64,000 nt of DNA from Sphingopyxis sp. OAS728 (GTDB taxonomy: Bacteria; Pseudomonadota; Alphaproteobacteria; Sphingomonadales; Sphingomonadaceae), in NCBI RefSeq assembly GCF_014873485.1, contig NZ_JADBDT010000001.1, positions 1,798,001-1,862,000 of the forward strand, in the 5' to 3' direction. A model generated the notes under the pieces. That model had not been told where the DNA came from and made no database searches. It saw nothing but the letters and a program-made list of their open reading frames with translations. A program made the translations under genes and the position numbers. Shown here in pieces: positions 51,788 to 60,607 of this stretch (positions within the stretch are counted from its first letter, which is position 1; each line of letters begins with the position of its first letter).

Positions 51788-52351
51788 ATGAAATTCTATG
51801 TGCAAATCGCGCTCGCGGGGGCGCTGATGGCGCTCGGCGGGTGCGCCGGGCAGACCCCGCTCGCAGGAAGCGGTGCCGCGCCCCCGCCCGCCGAGGCCTT
51901 CCGCCTCTCCCCCGGCGACAAGATCAAGGTCGCCACCTTTGGCGAAGAAAAACTCAGCGGCGATTTCGAGATCTCGCCTGCTGGCACGATCGCCTTCCCG
52001 CTGATCGGCGAGGTCAAGGCGGTGGGATTGCAGACCGAGGAACTGTCGAAGGCGATCGAGGCGCAGCTCGGCGACGGCTATCTGCTCGATCCCCAAGTCT
52101 CGATCCAGGTCGCCAATTTCCGGCCGGTCTATATCCTTGGCGAAGTAAACAAGCCCGGCGAATATCCCTATACGCAGGGGCTGACGATCCGGGGCGCGGT
52201 CGCGAAGGCCGACGGCTTTACCTATCGCGCCAACGAGAAGCGCGTTTTCCTGAAGCGTGCGGGCGAGGCCGGCGAGCAGGAATATCCGATGACCGCCGAT
52301 TTCGCGGTGCTTCCCGGCGACACGATCCGTTTCGGCGAGCGTTATTTCTGA
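51788..52351 (+). CDS. Polysaccharide export lipoprotein (short OPX/Wza-type)
   Basis: This 187-residue lipoprotein has the leader MKFYVQIALAGALMALGGC with lipobox LGGC, a polysaccharide export domain (FRLSPGDKIKVATFGEEKLS, DFEISPAGTIAFPLIGEV) and one SLBB-like unit (VYILGEVNKPGEYPYTQGL). It ends at DTIRFGERYF, so it lacks the extra domains and the C-terminal amphipathic helix by which Wza crosses the outer membrane. It therefore probably needs a separate barrel, such as the protein at 53089. The ATG at 51788 has GGAG at a seven-base distance; an alternative ATG at 51767 overlaps the upstream stop. Confidence 0.9.
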   Translation: MKFYVQIALAGALMALGGCAGQTPLAGSGAAPPPAEAFRLSPGDKIKVATFGEEKLSGDFEISPAGTIAFPLIGEVKAVGLQTEELSKAIEAQLGDGYLLDPQVSIQVANFRPVYILGEVNKPGEYPYTQGLTIRGAVAKADGFTYRANEKRVFLKRAGEAGEQEYPMTADFAVLPGDTIRFGERYF

Positions 52352-53079
52352 TGGACATGGCCACCGCATCGCTCGCGCCCGCCCCGGCGTTCGAGGAACC
52401 CATATCCGACGAGAGCGGCAAGCCGCATCTGCGCGGCTGCCCGGTGAGCTTCGCCAAGCTGAAGGCGCTGCTCGCTGCCGATCTCTATCGCTACGCCGGG
52501 CGCGTCAGCTTTGGTGCCTTTGCCAAACATTATGCCTTCACGCCGGGGTATAAATATACGGTGCTGATGCGCACCGCCGGCTGGCTCAAGCTCAAACCCG
52601 CCAAGGCGTTCGGTCTCTACCCCTTCGCCAAGTGGATGCTGCTGCGCGCGCGGTACAAATATGGCTTCGCGATCCCCGAATATATGGAGATCGGACCGGG
52701 CCTGTTCCTCAACCGCTTTGGCGGCTTCTATTTCCATGGCGACACCGTGCTCGGCAGCAACGTCAATATCACCCACGGGGTGGTTCTGGGTTATATGAAC
52801 CGTGGCAGCCGGCGCGGCGCGCCGGTGATTGGCGACCGCACCTTCCTCGGATCGGGCGCGAAGGTGATCGGCGGGATTCATATCGGCGCCGAGGCCGCGA
52901 TCGGCGCCAATTCCGTGGTGACCAAGGATGTGCCCGAACGCGGCGTGGTCGGCGGAATTCCCGCGAAGCTGCTCTCCGACCAGGGATCCGACGGCTATAT
53001 CAATCGCCTCGCCCCGCCCGAACTGCTCGCGGCCTGCGAGGGCGCGCTCTACGGATCGCGCGCGGCGAAGTCCGCCTGA
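52351..53079 (+). CDS. Serine O-acetyltransferase-like hexapeptide acetyltransferase
   Basis: This 242-residue protein has an N-terminal helical part (FAKLKALLAADLYRYAGR) and a left-handed beta-helix of hexapeptide repeats from about residue 110 (IGPGLFLNRFGGFYFHGDTV, NVNITHGVVLGYMNRG, IGDRTFLGSGAKVIGGIHIG). His in FHGD and THG are the likely catalytic bases. It resembles the serine acetyltransferase branch but sits in an exopolysaccharide locus, so it probably acetylates a sugar or a precursor. The ATG overlaps the stop of the OPX gene (TGATG). It ends 9 bases before the convergent barrel gene. Confidence 0.9.
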   Translation: MDMATASLAPAPAFEEPISDESGKPHLRGCPVSFAKLKALLAADLYRYAGRVSFGAFAKHYAFTPGYKYTVLMRTAGWLKLKPAKAFGLYPFAKWMLLRARYKYGFAIPEYMEIGPGLFLNRFGGFYFHGDTVLGSNVNITHGVVLGYMNRGSRRGAPVIGDRTFLGSGAKVIGGIHIGAEAAIGANSVVTKDVPERGVVGGIPAKLLSDQGSDGYINRLAPPELLAACEGALYGSRAAKSA

Positions 53080-53088
53080 CCGGTCGCC

Positions 53089-54387
53089 TCACAAGCCCGA
53101 GAAGGTGAGGCCGACCGAGACGCGATTGTCCGAAAATTCCCGGCCCGGCGTCGCACCCCAGCTCGACTGGGTGCGGCGCTGGACGTCGACCCGCAGCGCC
53201 ATCCGCTTGCTCACCAGATAGGAAGCGCTGCCGCGCCAGCTCCAGCGGTCGTCGCGCCGGTCAATATTGTTGAAATCGCGCTTTTCGAGCTCGCCGCCCG
53301 CGCTGAGGATCAGGTTGCGCAGCAGTTCGTAATCGGCCCGCAGCGTCATATTGGTCGCAAGATAGCCGGTCGCGCCGTTGACCCCCGTCTCGCGGATACC
53401 GCGGTCGACCGTGCCGGTAATCGTCACCAGCGGGGTGAGGAAATAGGCGAGTTCGCCGCGTACGAGAAAGCCCGAGACATCCTCGAACTCCGCCGGGCGA
53501 TAATCCTGATGGAGATAGCCGAGCCGCAGCGCGCCGCGCGCCTTGCGGCCGATTTCGAAACTCGCACCCGCAGCGAGGTCGAAGCCGGTTGAATCGCGCG
53601 CCGCGACCGGACCGATGCGCTCGCGATAATCGCGCTTGTTGTATGAGCCGGCGACGAAGAGCGCGATGCTCGGGCTCAGCGCATATTCGCCGACCGCGCT
53701 GCCGGTGTAGGTCGTGTGATCGCGGAAATCCTGGTCGATCGGCGTGCCGTCGGGGGTCACGCTGTCGCTGAAGTTGCGGTTTTCGACATCGAGCACGCCG
53801 CGCACGCGCAGCCGGTTGAAGACATGCGTATAGGTCGCCGTCCCGCCGCTCTGTGTGAACCGGATCGGCCGATCCGCCTGCGTCGGGCTGTCGGGCGAGA
53901 CACGTTCCTGGCTGTAGCGTCCGTTGCGCAGCATGATGTTCAGCGTGTTCGATCTGCTGATCGTGTAGAGCGCGCCGGCGTTGACCGAATATTGCGTGGC
54001 ATTCTCGCTCGTCCGGCTGGCATAGCGCAGCAGGTCGAGCTCGCCGTCGAGCGACAATTTGAGGTTCGGCGAGGGGCGCACCAGCGAGACACGCGGCCGG
54101 ATGCGCAGATATCCGTCGCCGATCCGGTCGTTTTCCTGCGCATAGAGATTGTCGTCATAGCCCGCGCCGATCGCCATCCGCGGCATCAGTTCGAGCACGC
54201 CCAGCTCGATGGGTTCGGGCGTGTAATCGGGACGGCGACGCTCGAGCACGGCGATATTGCGGTCGCGGCCGAAGCTGTTCTCGGTCGATACCGAGCCGAG
54301 CCCGTCGGTCGCATCCGACTGCTGGGCGTGCGCGGGCGCGGCGAAACCGCAGCTGCCAAGCAGCGCAAAGGTGATCGCGCGTTTCAT
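53089..54387 (-). CDS. Outer-membrane beta-barrel protein of the exopolysaccharide locus
   Basis: This 432-residue protein has a signal peptide (MKRAITFALLGSCGFAAPAHA) and alternating amphipathic strands throughout (MAIGAGYDDNLYAQENDRIG, LSLDGELDLLRYASRTSENA), ending VSVGLTFSGL. It belongs to the outer-membrane beta-barrel group (PF10082-type) that recurs in polysaccharide loci. It is a good candidate for the exit channel that the short OPX lipoprotein lacks. Its ATG overlaps the stop of the phosphatase-like gene (ATGA). No ligand or enzymatic motif is visible. Confidence 0.88.
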   Translation of the reverse strand: MKRAITFALLGSCGFAAPAHAQQSDATDGLGSVSTENSFGRDRNIAVLERRRPDYTPEPIELGVLELMPRMAIGAGYDDNLYAQENDRIGDGYLRIRPRVSLVRPSPNLKLSLDGELDLLRYASRTSENATQYSVNAGALYTISRSNTLNIMLRNGRYSQERVSPDSPTQADRPIRFTQSGGTATYTHVFNRLRVRGVLDVENRNFSDSVTPDGTPIDQDFRDHTTYTGSAVGEYALSPSIALFVAGSYNKRDYRERIGPVAARDSTGFDLAAGASFEIGRKARGALRLGYLHQDYRPAEFEDVSGFLVRGELAYFLTPLVTITGTVDRGIRETGVNGATGYLATNMTLRADYELLRNLILSAGGELEKRDFNNIDRRDDRWSWRGSASYLVSKRMALRVDVQRRTQSSWGATPGREFSDNRVSVGLTFSGL

Positions 54388-55298
54388 CGGCGCGCCAGCG
54401 TCACGAGGACCGGCACATGGTCCGACCCGGTCGCCGGCAACCGGCGCGCCGAGACGAGCCCCCAATCGGGACCGGCGTAGAGCTGGTCGATCGGCAGCAC
54501 AGGAAAAGCGCGCGGCCAGCTGGGCAGCGCACGCGTCATGCGGGTGAGTGGGGCGAGCGCGCGGTCCTGCCCACGCATCGCCGCGGCCCAAGGGGTCAGG
54601 TTCATGTCGCCTGCAACGATCAAGGGGCCGCGTTCGATCCGTGCCAAGGCCTGCACCACGTCGCGCCTGCGCACCGCCTGATCGCGCGAGGTCGGCCGTG
54701 GATAATGGAGTGTCACCACGGTGAAGGGCTGTTCGCCGGGTCCGACGACCCGAGCCCAGAGCATTGCGGGGCCAAATTTCCGCCCTTCGGCGTCCTTCAG
54801 GAAATAGTCGCTGTCGGCGATCGGCCAGCGCGAGACGATGGCAAGGTCGCACCCCGGCGGGCATTTTGTCGCATAGGCGAAATGCTGGTTCAGCGCCGCG
54901 AGCATCGGGCGGAAGCTGCCGTCGACCTCCTGCAACGTCACCACATCGGGCTTGGCGTCGATGATCGCCTGTGCCGTATCGGCGGGATCGGCGTTGCGCC
55001 CCCAGACATTATGGGTGAGCAGGCGGATTTGCGGCGCGCCCCCTTGCGCAGTTGGTATCTCGCGCGTCAGTTCGGGCACCATACGGAGCGCCACCGGCGT
55101 TAGGCCAAGCAAGGCCACGACGAGCGTCCAACCGAGCCGCCGTGCGAGCAGCAGGCCCAGCACGGTCGCCACGCCGAAGAGCGGCAGGAAAGAAGCGAAA
55201 GCGTCCAGCGCGGGCACGAACGCGCCCGCGAGCGACAGCCAGGCGGCAACGCACGCCCCGCCGGTAAGCAGGATGCCAAAGGTGCGGGCGAGCTTCAC
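54384..55298 (-). CDS. Membrane-anchored endonuclease/exonuclease/phosphatase-fold protein
   Basis: This 304-residue protein has about three N-terminal hydrophobic helices (residues 5-80) and a catalytic domain of the DNase I/sphingomyelinase-like fold, facing the periplasm or cytoplasm. Catalytic motifs are RLLTHNVWGRNAD, VVTLQEVDGSF, VAGDMNLTPWA and GSDHVPVLVTL, all complete. A phosphodiesterase or phosphatase acting on a lipid or sugar phosphate is more likely than a nuclease in this setting. It starts at GTG overlapping the glycosyltransferase stop (GTGA) and is coupled to the barrel gene at its end. Confidence 0.88.
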   Translation of the reverse strand: MKLARTFGILLTGGACVAAWLSLAGAFVPALDAFASFLPLFGVATVLGLLLARRLGWTLVVALLGLTPVALRMVPELTREIPTAQGGAPQIRLLTHNVWGRNADPADTAQAIIDAKPDVVTLQEVDGSFRPMLAALNQHFAYATKCPPGCDLAIVSRWPIADSDYFLKDAEGRKFGPAMLWARVVGPGEQPFTVVTLHYPRPTSRDQAVRRRDVVQALARIERGPLIVAGDMNLTPWAAAMRGQDRALAPLTRMTRALPSWPRAFPVLPIDQLYAGPDWGLVSARRLPATGSDHVPVLVTLARR

Positions 55299-56260
55299 GC
55301 CCGCGCGCGAATCCGGTTGCGCAGCGCGTAGCTCGATTGCCGCAGTGACGCCGGGATCAGTTTCGCCGCAAGAAGGAGCGCCGCGGTTCCGGCCCCCTCG
55401 GGCAGATAGAGGTCGCCGACGCGGATCGCCGTGCGGCCCGGATATTTCATCGCATAGCGGGCATAATGCGCGATTTCCTGGTTCACGAGCCGGCGCAGCA
55501 ACGCGGCTTCGCGTGCCGTGGCATCGGCCATCATCGCGCGTGCGGTCGCGACAAGGCATGGCACGTCGAGCGTCGTGGTCGACTTGCTGACCTTGTTCTC
55601 GCTGTCGCGGTGGAAGACCGCGGTCACCCGCGGGTCGTAACGCAGCGCGCCCTTGGCGAGCACGCGAAGCCAAAGGTCTTTATCGCCGCCGCGCACCGCG
55701 CGTCCTTCGGGAAAGAGGCCTGCCTCGAACAATGTATCGCGCCGGATTGCGATCGCGCCCGTCCACATCGGGCATTCGCGCACCGCCAGCCATGCCGAAA
55801 GAAAGCCGGTGAAGTCCAAGCTGCACGCCTGCTCAAGCTGCGGCGCGATCCGCTGGAGTTGCGAGCGATGCTCGAACACATGATCGAACCGCGTCGCCGC
55901 GGCGCGCACGCCGGGGTCGGCGCTTATTCCTTCGGCGAGCACCGCCAGATGGTCGGGCGCCCAGAGGTCGTCGGCATCGAGAAACGCGATCCAGTCGCCG
56001 CGCGCGGCGCGAATACCGATGTTGCGCCCGGCGTAGCCGCCCGGCCCGGGCGTCGACAGGTCGAGCAGCTTGATCCGCTCGTCGCCGATCGCGGCAACAA
56101 TATCCCGCCCGCCGTCGGTCGAGCGATTGTCGACGACCAATATTTCATGCGCCGGGAAAGTCTGCGCGAACACGCTTTCGATCGCGGCGCGGACATGCGC
56201 GGCCTTGTTGTAGAGCGGCATCACCACCGAAAAACGGGGCGCGTCATGGGGGTTCGTCAT
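55295..56260 (-). CDS. Family 2 glycosyltransferase
   Basis: This 321-residue GT-A glycosyltransferase begins FSVVMPLYNKAAHVRAAIES. The nucleotide-sugar motifs are VVDNRSTDGG near 45 and FLDADDLW near 92 (DxD). A second acidic motif, GGDKDLWLRVL, lies near 195. The C-terminal part is basic and hydrophobic and may associate with the membrane. The ATG overlaps the stop of the upstream GT2 gene (TAATG), and the stop overlaps the next gene, so all four genes from 57129 to 53089 are coupled. Confidence 0.92.
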   Translation of the reverse strand: MTNPHDAPRFSVVMPLYNKAAHVRAAIESVFAQTFPAHEILVVDNRSTDGGRDIVAAIGDERIKLLDLSTPGPGGYAGRNIGIRAARGDWIAFLDADDLWAPDHLAVLAEGISADPGVRAAATRFDHVFEHRSQLQRIAPQLEQACSLDFTGFLSAWLAVRECPMWTGAIAIRRDTLFEAGLFPEGRAVRGGDKDLWLRVLAKGALRYDPRVTAVFHRDSENKVSKSTTTLDVPCLVATARAMMADATAREAALLRRLVNQEIAHYARYAMKYPGRTAIRVGDLYLPEGAGTAALLLAAKLIPASLRQSSYALRNRIRARA

Positions 56261-57129
56261 TAGTCGCGTGCTGCCTTCCGTCCCCCCGCGAGATTGAGAA
56301 ATTCGCTCACCGCCACCCCGGCGAGCTGCAATGTCAGCAGCATCACGGCCAGCCGTCGCCGCAAGGACAGTTCGCGCGAGATCGCCGCGCGGCGCAATCG
56401 CCGGATCGTATCCACCGCCGTGACCCCCAGCACATGAACGAGGCGCGGGCGCTGTTTGGTGCGGTCCCAGCGCCCGCCGCTCAGCCGCTGGCGCTTGCGC
56501 ACCAGTTCGGCGCGGCTCGCGCGCACCGGATGGCGCACCACCATCGCGGGGATATAGACAAGCGGATGGCCGCTGTCGCGGATGCGCAGCGCCATCTGCC
56601 GGTCGCCGCCCGATTTCAGCGCGGCGTCGAACCCACCGAGCGCCTTGAGCAACGCCGTCTCGCTTGCCCAATTGGCGGTCGCGCAATTACCGCGCGCGGC
56701 ATGCGATTGGGGAAAGCTGAATAGCCGTTCGTAATCGCCGAACACCTCACGTTCCTGCGCGATCTCGTCGAACAGATCGATCTTGCCGGCGAGCACGCCG
56801 AACCCCGGATTGGCTACCGCGGCGCGAAGAACTTGCTCGAGCCAGTCGGGGGCAGGTTCGCAATCGGCGTCGGTGAAGGCCGTGATCGGCGCCCGCACGC
56901 GTCCGATACCGAGGTTGCGCGCGACATAAGAGCCGGGGCGCTTTTCTTCGAGCAGTTCGACACCCGAATAGCTGCGCGCGATTCGGGCTGTCGCGTCGCT
57001 CGATCCATTGTCGACGACGATGATCTGATAGGCGTCGCGCGGGACCGTCTGGCGCACGAGCGCATCAAGGCAACGGCCGAGCACGGCTTCGCCATTCCAT
57101 ACGGGTACAATGACTGCGACTTGAAACAT
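56260..57129 (-). CDS. Family 2 glycosyltransferase
   Basis: This 289-residue enzyme has the GT-A fold with VAVIVPVWNGEAVLGRCLDA at the start, VVDNGSSDATARIA near 38 and TAFTDADCEPAPDWL near 84, where DAD binds the metal-nucleotide. The segment GGFDAALKSGGDRQMALRI near 170 holds the catalytic acidic residues. A hydrophobic segment near 262-280 could anchor it in the inner membrane. It is the first gene of the minus-strand set ending at 53089 and is divergent from the GT25 gene across about 200 bases. Confidence 0.92.
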   Translation of the reverse strand: MFQVAVIVPVWNGEAVLGRCLDALVRQTVPRDAYQIIVVDNGSSDATARIARSYSGVELLEEKRPGSYVARNLGIGRVRAPITAFTDADCEPAPDWLEQVLRAAVANPGFGVLAGKIDLFDEIAQEREVFGDYERLFSFPQSHAARGNCATANWASETALLKALGGFDAALKSGGDRQMALRIRDSGHPLVYIPAMVVRHPVRASRAELVRKRQRLSGGRWDRTKQRPRLVHVLGVTAVDTIRRLRRAAISRELSLRRRLAVMLLTLQLAGVAVSEFLNLAGGRKAARD

Positions 57130-57333
57130 TTATCCGCCTGTTCAGTGCCCCCGCGACGCTGCAATCGGCCGCTGACACCATGCCGGTCAACTGTATGCTG
57201 CACCTGCGAAGACGAGTTGCCCTGTTGACCGGACGACCGGAGGCCGAGTGCCTTCGCTCTCGCATCATTGCCCGCTACCAAGGACCGCCCGGGCCCGTCG
57301 GCGCTGCTGCATTGCGCAGCCGTCCGAAGCCGT

Positions 57334-58113
57334 ATGAAGAAAGCGACATTAGTGGGTGAAATCCTGCCCGAATCGGACGAAGCCGCCGAAGTGCTGGTGG
57401 TGTCGCTCGAATCCGCCGAAGCCCGCCGCGCGGCCTTTGCCGCGCGCGCGGCGGACACGTCGCTGGCGTGGCGATTCTTCGATGCGTGTACCGGCCCCGC
57501 ACCCGACATGGTGATCGACGAGGCCGCGATCCGCCGCAACAAGGGCCGGCCGATGAGCAAGGGCGAGATCGGCTGCTACGCCAGCCACTTCTCGATCTGG
57601 CAGGACTTGATCGCGCGCGGCGTGCGGCAGGCGATCATCCTCGAGGACGACACGGTGGTCGACTGGGCCTATCTCGAACCGCTCGCGCGCACCGATCTCC
57701 ACGCCGAGGGCATCGATTATCTCAGGCTCTACGCCAAACGGCCGACCTGGCAGCGCGTAGTCCGGCGCGATTTCCTCCAGCATTCGCGCACGATCGTCGA
57801 GCTCGTGGGGCTCGCCTATGGCACGCAGGGCTATGCGATCACGCTGGACGGCGCGCGGACGCTGGTCGAACATTGCCGCACCGTCCGCCGCCCGATCGAC
57901 GATGCGATGGACCGTTCCTGGTCGCACGGCCTGCCCAATCTCGCGCTCTATCCCGCGCCGATCCTCGAGGCGGCGATCGTGTCGGACATCGGCAATTCGC
58001 GCTTCGGGCCCAAGAGCGACCCGCTCTATCATTCGATGAAGCAACGGGCGTGGCGCCATATCGAACGCGCACGCATGCGGATGCTGAAAGCGAGACGTCT
58101 GCTTGAGCGCTGA
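57334..58113 (+). CDS. Family 25 (LPS-type) glycosyltransferase
   Basis: This 259-residue protein belongs to glycosyltransferase family 25. It has VLVVSLESAEARRAAFAARA near residue 20, KGEIGCYASHFSIWQ near 75 and IILEDDTVV near 99 (the DD metal site), then LAYGTQGYAIT near 160. These enzymes add galactose or similar sugars to lipooligosaccharide or exopolysaccharide. I chose the first ATG; a TTG start 22 codons upstream is possible and neither has a strong ribosome binding site. Its end overlaps the flippase start by 11 bases. Confidence 0.9.
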   Translation: MKKATLVGEILPESDEAAEVLVVSLESAEARRAAFAARAADTSLAWRFFDACTGPAPDMVIDEAAIRRNKGRPMSKGEIGCYASHFSIWQDLIARGVRQAIILEDDTVVDWAYLEPLARTDLHAEGIDYLRLYAKRPTWQRVVRRDFLQHSRTIVELVGLAYGTQGYAITLDGARTLVEHCRTVRRPIDDAMDRSWSHGLPNLALYPAPILEAAIVSDIGNSRFGPKSDPLYHSMKQRAWRHIERARMRMLKARRLLER

Positions 58114-59584
58114 ACTCCCCGCCCGCTTCGACGCGGGACTCCGCGCACGCAGTCGCAGCTCGATCGGCTGGACGATCACGCGCTTCCTGTCGGACCAGAT
58201 ATTCTCCTTCGTCGTCTTCGTGATCCTCGCGCGCCTGCTGACGCAGGCCGACATCGGCGCTTTTGCGGTGATGGCGGTGACCGCCGAGGCGTTCCGCATC
58301 ATCGCAACCGCGGGCCTCGTCCAGACGATCGCGCGAAAGAAGGAGCTGAGCCCGGCGTTTCTCGACACCATCTATCGCTCGCAGCAGGCCTTTTCCTTCA
58401 TATCCGCGTTTCTGATCATGATATTGGCGCAGCCGATCGCCGACTGGATGGGCGCGCCGAGCATCGCCCTCCCCCTCGCGGTGATGAGCCTCGCGCTGCC
58501 GATCTCCTCGTTCGGCGCCACGCATATGGCACTGCGCCTGCGCGAGTTCGGGCATCGCACCACCGCGCTCCGCTCGGTCGTCGGCGGGCTGATCGGCGGC
58601 ACTGCCGCGGTTGTCGCCGCCTTTTCCGGGCTCGGCCTCTGGAGCCTCGTCATCCAGCGGCTCGTCACCGAGATCGTGGGCGTCATCCTGTCGCGCGCGT
58701 CCTATGACTGGAAGCCGGGATGGCAATTCGAGCGCGCGATCCTGCGCGGCAACATCATGCTCAACGCCAGCCTGATCTATGTCCAGCTCGCCTTCCTTGC
58801 CACCGTGCGCGTGCAGGAAATGGCGATCGGCGCCGGGATCGGGCTCGCCGCCGTCGGCGTCTATCGCACTGCGTGGCGCACCGTCGAGTTGATCGGCCGC
58901 GGCGCGATCCAGCCCTTCACGCAGGTCGCGGTGCAGACGCTCGCGCGCGTCAAGGATGAGCCCGCCGAGCTGCGGCAGGCCTATCGCTGGATGATCTCGC
59001 GCGCCTCGGCGCTCTCCTTTCCCGCGCTCGTCGGCTTCGGCGCGCTGGCGCCGATCGCGATCCCGACGGTGTTCGGCGCCAAATGGGACGAAGCCGGCCA
59101 GCTTGCACAGATTTTCGCCTTCATGGCGGTGCCCTTCACGCTCAACTTCTTCGCCTCGCCTTCCCTCAGCGTATTGGGCGCGTCGCGCAGCCTGATCTCG
59201 CTTTCGACGACGCAATTGGCGCTGGGCGTGATCCTGACCCTCGCGGCGCTGCCCTATGGGCTGTTCGCGGTCGCCGTCGCTTATGTCGGGCGCGCCTATC
59301 TGACGCTGCCGATGCAGATATGGCTGCTGCGCCGCGCTTCCGGAATTCGGCCGATCGACAGCTTCCGCGCGGTGCGCGCGCCGCTGTTCGCCTCGACGCT
59401 GATGGGTGTCGCGCTCGCGATCGCAATGCGGCTGCTCGATGCGCGTCTGCCCGACTGGCAGTCACTGCTGCTGCTCATCGCGATCGGCGGATTTTTCTAT
59501 GCCATCGCGCTGCTCGCCATCTCCGGATCGTGGCGCGGCCATTTCCTCTCCCTGTTCAGACGCTTTAGAAAGATTCCGACATGA
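58103..59584 (+). CDS. Wzx-type lipopolysaccharide/exopolysaccharide flippase
   Basis: This 493-residue integral membrane protein has about 12-14 hydrophobic helices and belongs to the MATE/MOP flippase group; the start (GWTITRFLSDQIFSFVVFVI) and FGALAPIAIPTVFGAKWDEA are typical of Wzx/AmsL-like oligosaccharide flippases. It moves the lipid-linked repeat unit to the periplasm for polymerisation. The start appears to be TTG inside the GT25 gene, implying coupling; no ATG fits the first helix. The stop overlaps the pyruvyl transferase start. Confidence 0.92.
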   Translation: MSAELPARFDAGLRARSRSSIGWTITRFLSDQIFSFVVFVILARLLTQADIGAFAVMAVTAEAFRIIATAGLVQTIARKKELSPAFLDTIYRSQQAFSFISAFLIMILAQPIADWMGAPSIALPLAVMSLALPISSFGATHMALRLREFGHRTTALRSVVGGLIGGTAAVVAAFSGLGLWSLVIQRLVTEIVGVILSRASYDWKPGWQFERAILRGNIMLNASLIYVQLAFLATVRVQEMAIGAGIGLAAVGVYRTAWRTVELIGRGAIQPFTQVAVQTLARVKDEPAELRQAYRWMISRASALSFPALVGFGALAPIAIPTVFGAKWDEAGQLAQIFAFMAVPFTLNFFASPSLSVLGASRSLISLSTTQLALGVILTLAALPYGLFAVAVAYVGRAYLTLPMQIWLLRRASGIRPIDSFRAVRAPLFASTLMGVALAIAMRLLDARLPDWQSLLLLIAIGGFFYAIALLAISGSWRGHFLSLFRRFRKIPT

Positions 59585-60582
59585 CCAAGAAAACCGCCGA
59601 CCAGCTCGTCGGCGAACTCGCGCAGCGTTTCGCCCGGGTGCTCGATGCCGTGCTGCCCGCGGGCCCGCTCGCCTTGGTCGACTTTCCCGATCACTCGAAT
59701 GTCGGCGATTCGGCGATCTGGCTCGGCGAGATGGCGTATCTGCGCAAGCGCGGCCGCCTTCCGGCCTATTATTCGGCGATCGCCGATTTCGAGGATGCCG
59801 CCTGCCGCGCGGCGATCGGCGGCGGGGCGATCCTGATCCATGGCGGCGGCAATATGGGCACACTGTGGCCGAAGCACGAAGCCTTCCGCCTCCACCTGCT
59901 CCGCACGCACCGCGGCCGCCCGATCATCCAGATGCCCGAATCGATCCACTATGCCGATCCCGCCGCGGCGGCCGAGATGGCCGAAGCGATCCGCGAACAT
60001 GGCCAGTTCACGCTGCTCGTTCGCGACGCGCGCTCGCTCGCCTTTGCCGAACAGCATTTCGACTGCGCGATCCATCTCTGCCCCGACGCCGCGCTGATGC
60101 TCGGCCGCCAGCAGCGGAGCGCCGCCACCGTGCCCGTTTTCGCGCTGCTGCGCACCGATCATGAGCGCGCCGCCGGCCAGCCCGATACGCTTCCCGCCGG
60201 CGTCGTCGCCGACGACTGGCTGGAGGAGGATGCCGGCCAGAAACGCCGCCTGCGCCTATCGCTGAAGCTCGGCCGCCTCTTCAACCGCGACCCGATGACG
60301 CAGCGCGCGGCGCGGCAGCAGCGGCTGGCCGAATGGCGGTTTCAGCGCGGGCTCGCGATGCTGTCGGCGGGCGAACTGGTCGTCACCGACCGGCTGCACG
60401 CGCACATCCTCTCGCTGCTGCTCGATATCCCGCACGTGCTGCTCGACAACAGCTATGGCAAGGTCGCGGGCTTCGCCGATCAGTGGACGGCCGATTATGC
60501 CGGGCTGATGCGCGCGACGCATCGCGCCGAAGCGTTCGAGACCGCGCTCGCCTGCCGCGCGCCGCTGATCGTCGACGGCTAG
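59581..60582 (+). CDS. Polysaccharide pyruvyl transferase family protein
   Basis: This 333-residue enzyme of the polysaccharide pyruvyltransferase family (PF04230) has ALVDFPDHSNVGDSAIWLGE near residue 31, AILIHGGGNMGTLWP near 83, IQMPESIHY near 121 and ELVVTDRLHAHILSLLLDIP near 267. It transfers pyruvate from phosphoenolpyruvate to form a ketal on a sugar, adding a negative charge. The ATG overlaps the flippase stop (ATGA). It is the last plus-strand gene, facing the priming transferase gene across a hairpin. Confidence 0.93.
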   Translation: MTKKTADQLVGELAQRFARVLDAVLPAGPLALVDFPDHSNVGDSAIWLGEMAYLRKRGRLPAYYSAIADFEDAACRAAIGGGAILIHGGGNMGTLWPKHEAFRLHLLRTHRGRPIIQMPESIHYADPAAAAEMAEAIREHGQFTLLVRDARSLAFAEQHFDCAIHLCPDAALMLGRQQRSAATVPVFALLRTDHERAAGQPDTLPAGVVADDWLEEDAGQKRRLRLSLKLGRLFNRDPMTQRAARQQRLAEWRFQRGLAMLSAGELVVTDRLHAHILSLLLDIPHVLLDNSYGKVAGFADQWTADYAGLMRATHRAEAFETALACRAPLIVDG

Positions 60583-60605
60583 ACCGGCGCGCAAGCGCGC
60601 CGGTC
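60582..60605. terminator. Bidirectional terminator-like hairpin between convergent genes
   Basis: An 11-bp perfect inverted repeat (GACCGGCGCGC, arms 60582-60592 and 60595-60605) fills most of the 25-base gap between the pyruvyl transferase stop and the end of the priming transferase gene. There is no U tract in either direction, so it may only slow polymerase or protect both mRNA ends. Confidence 0.5.
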
Positions 60606-60607
60606 AA

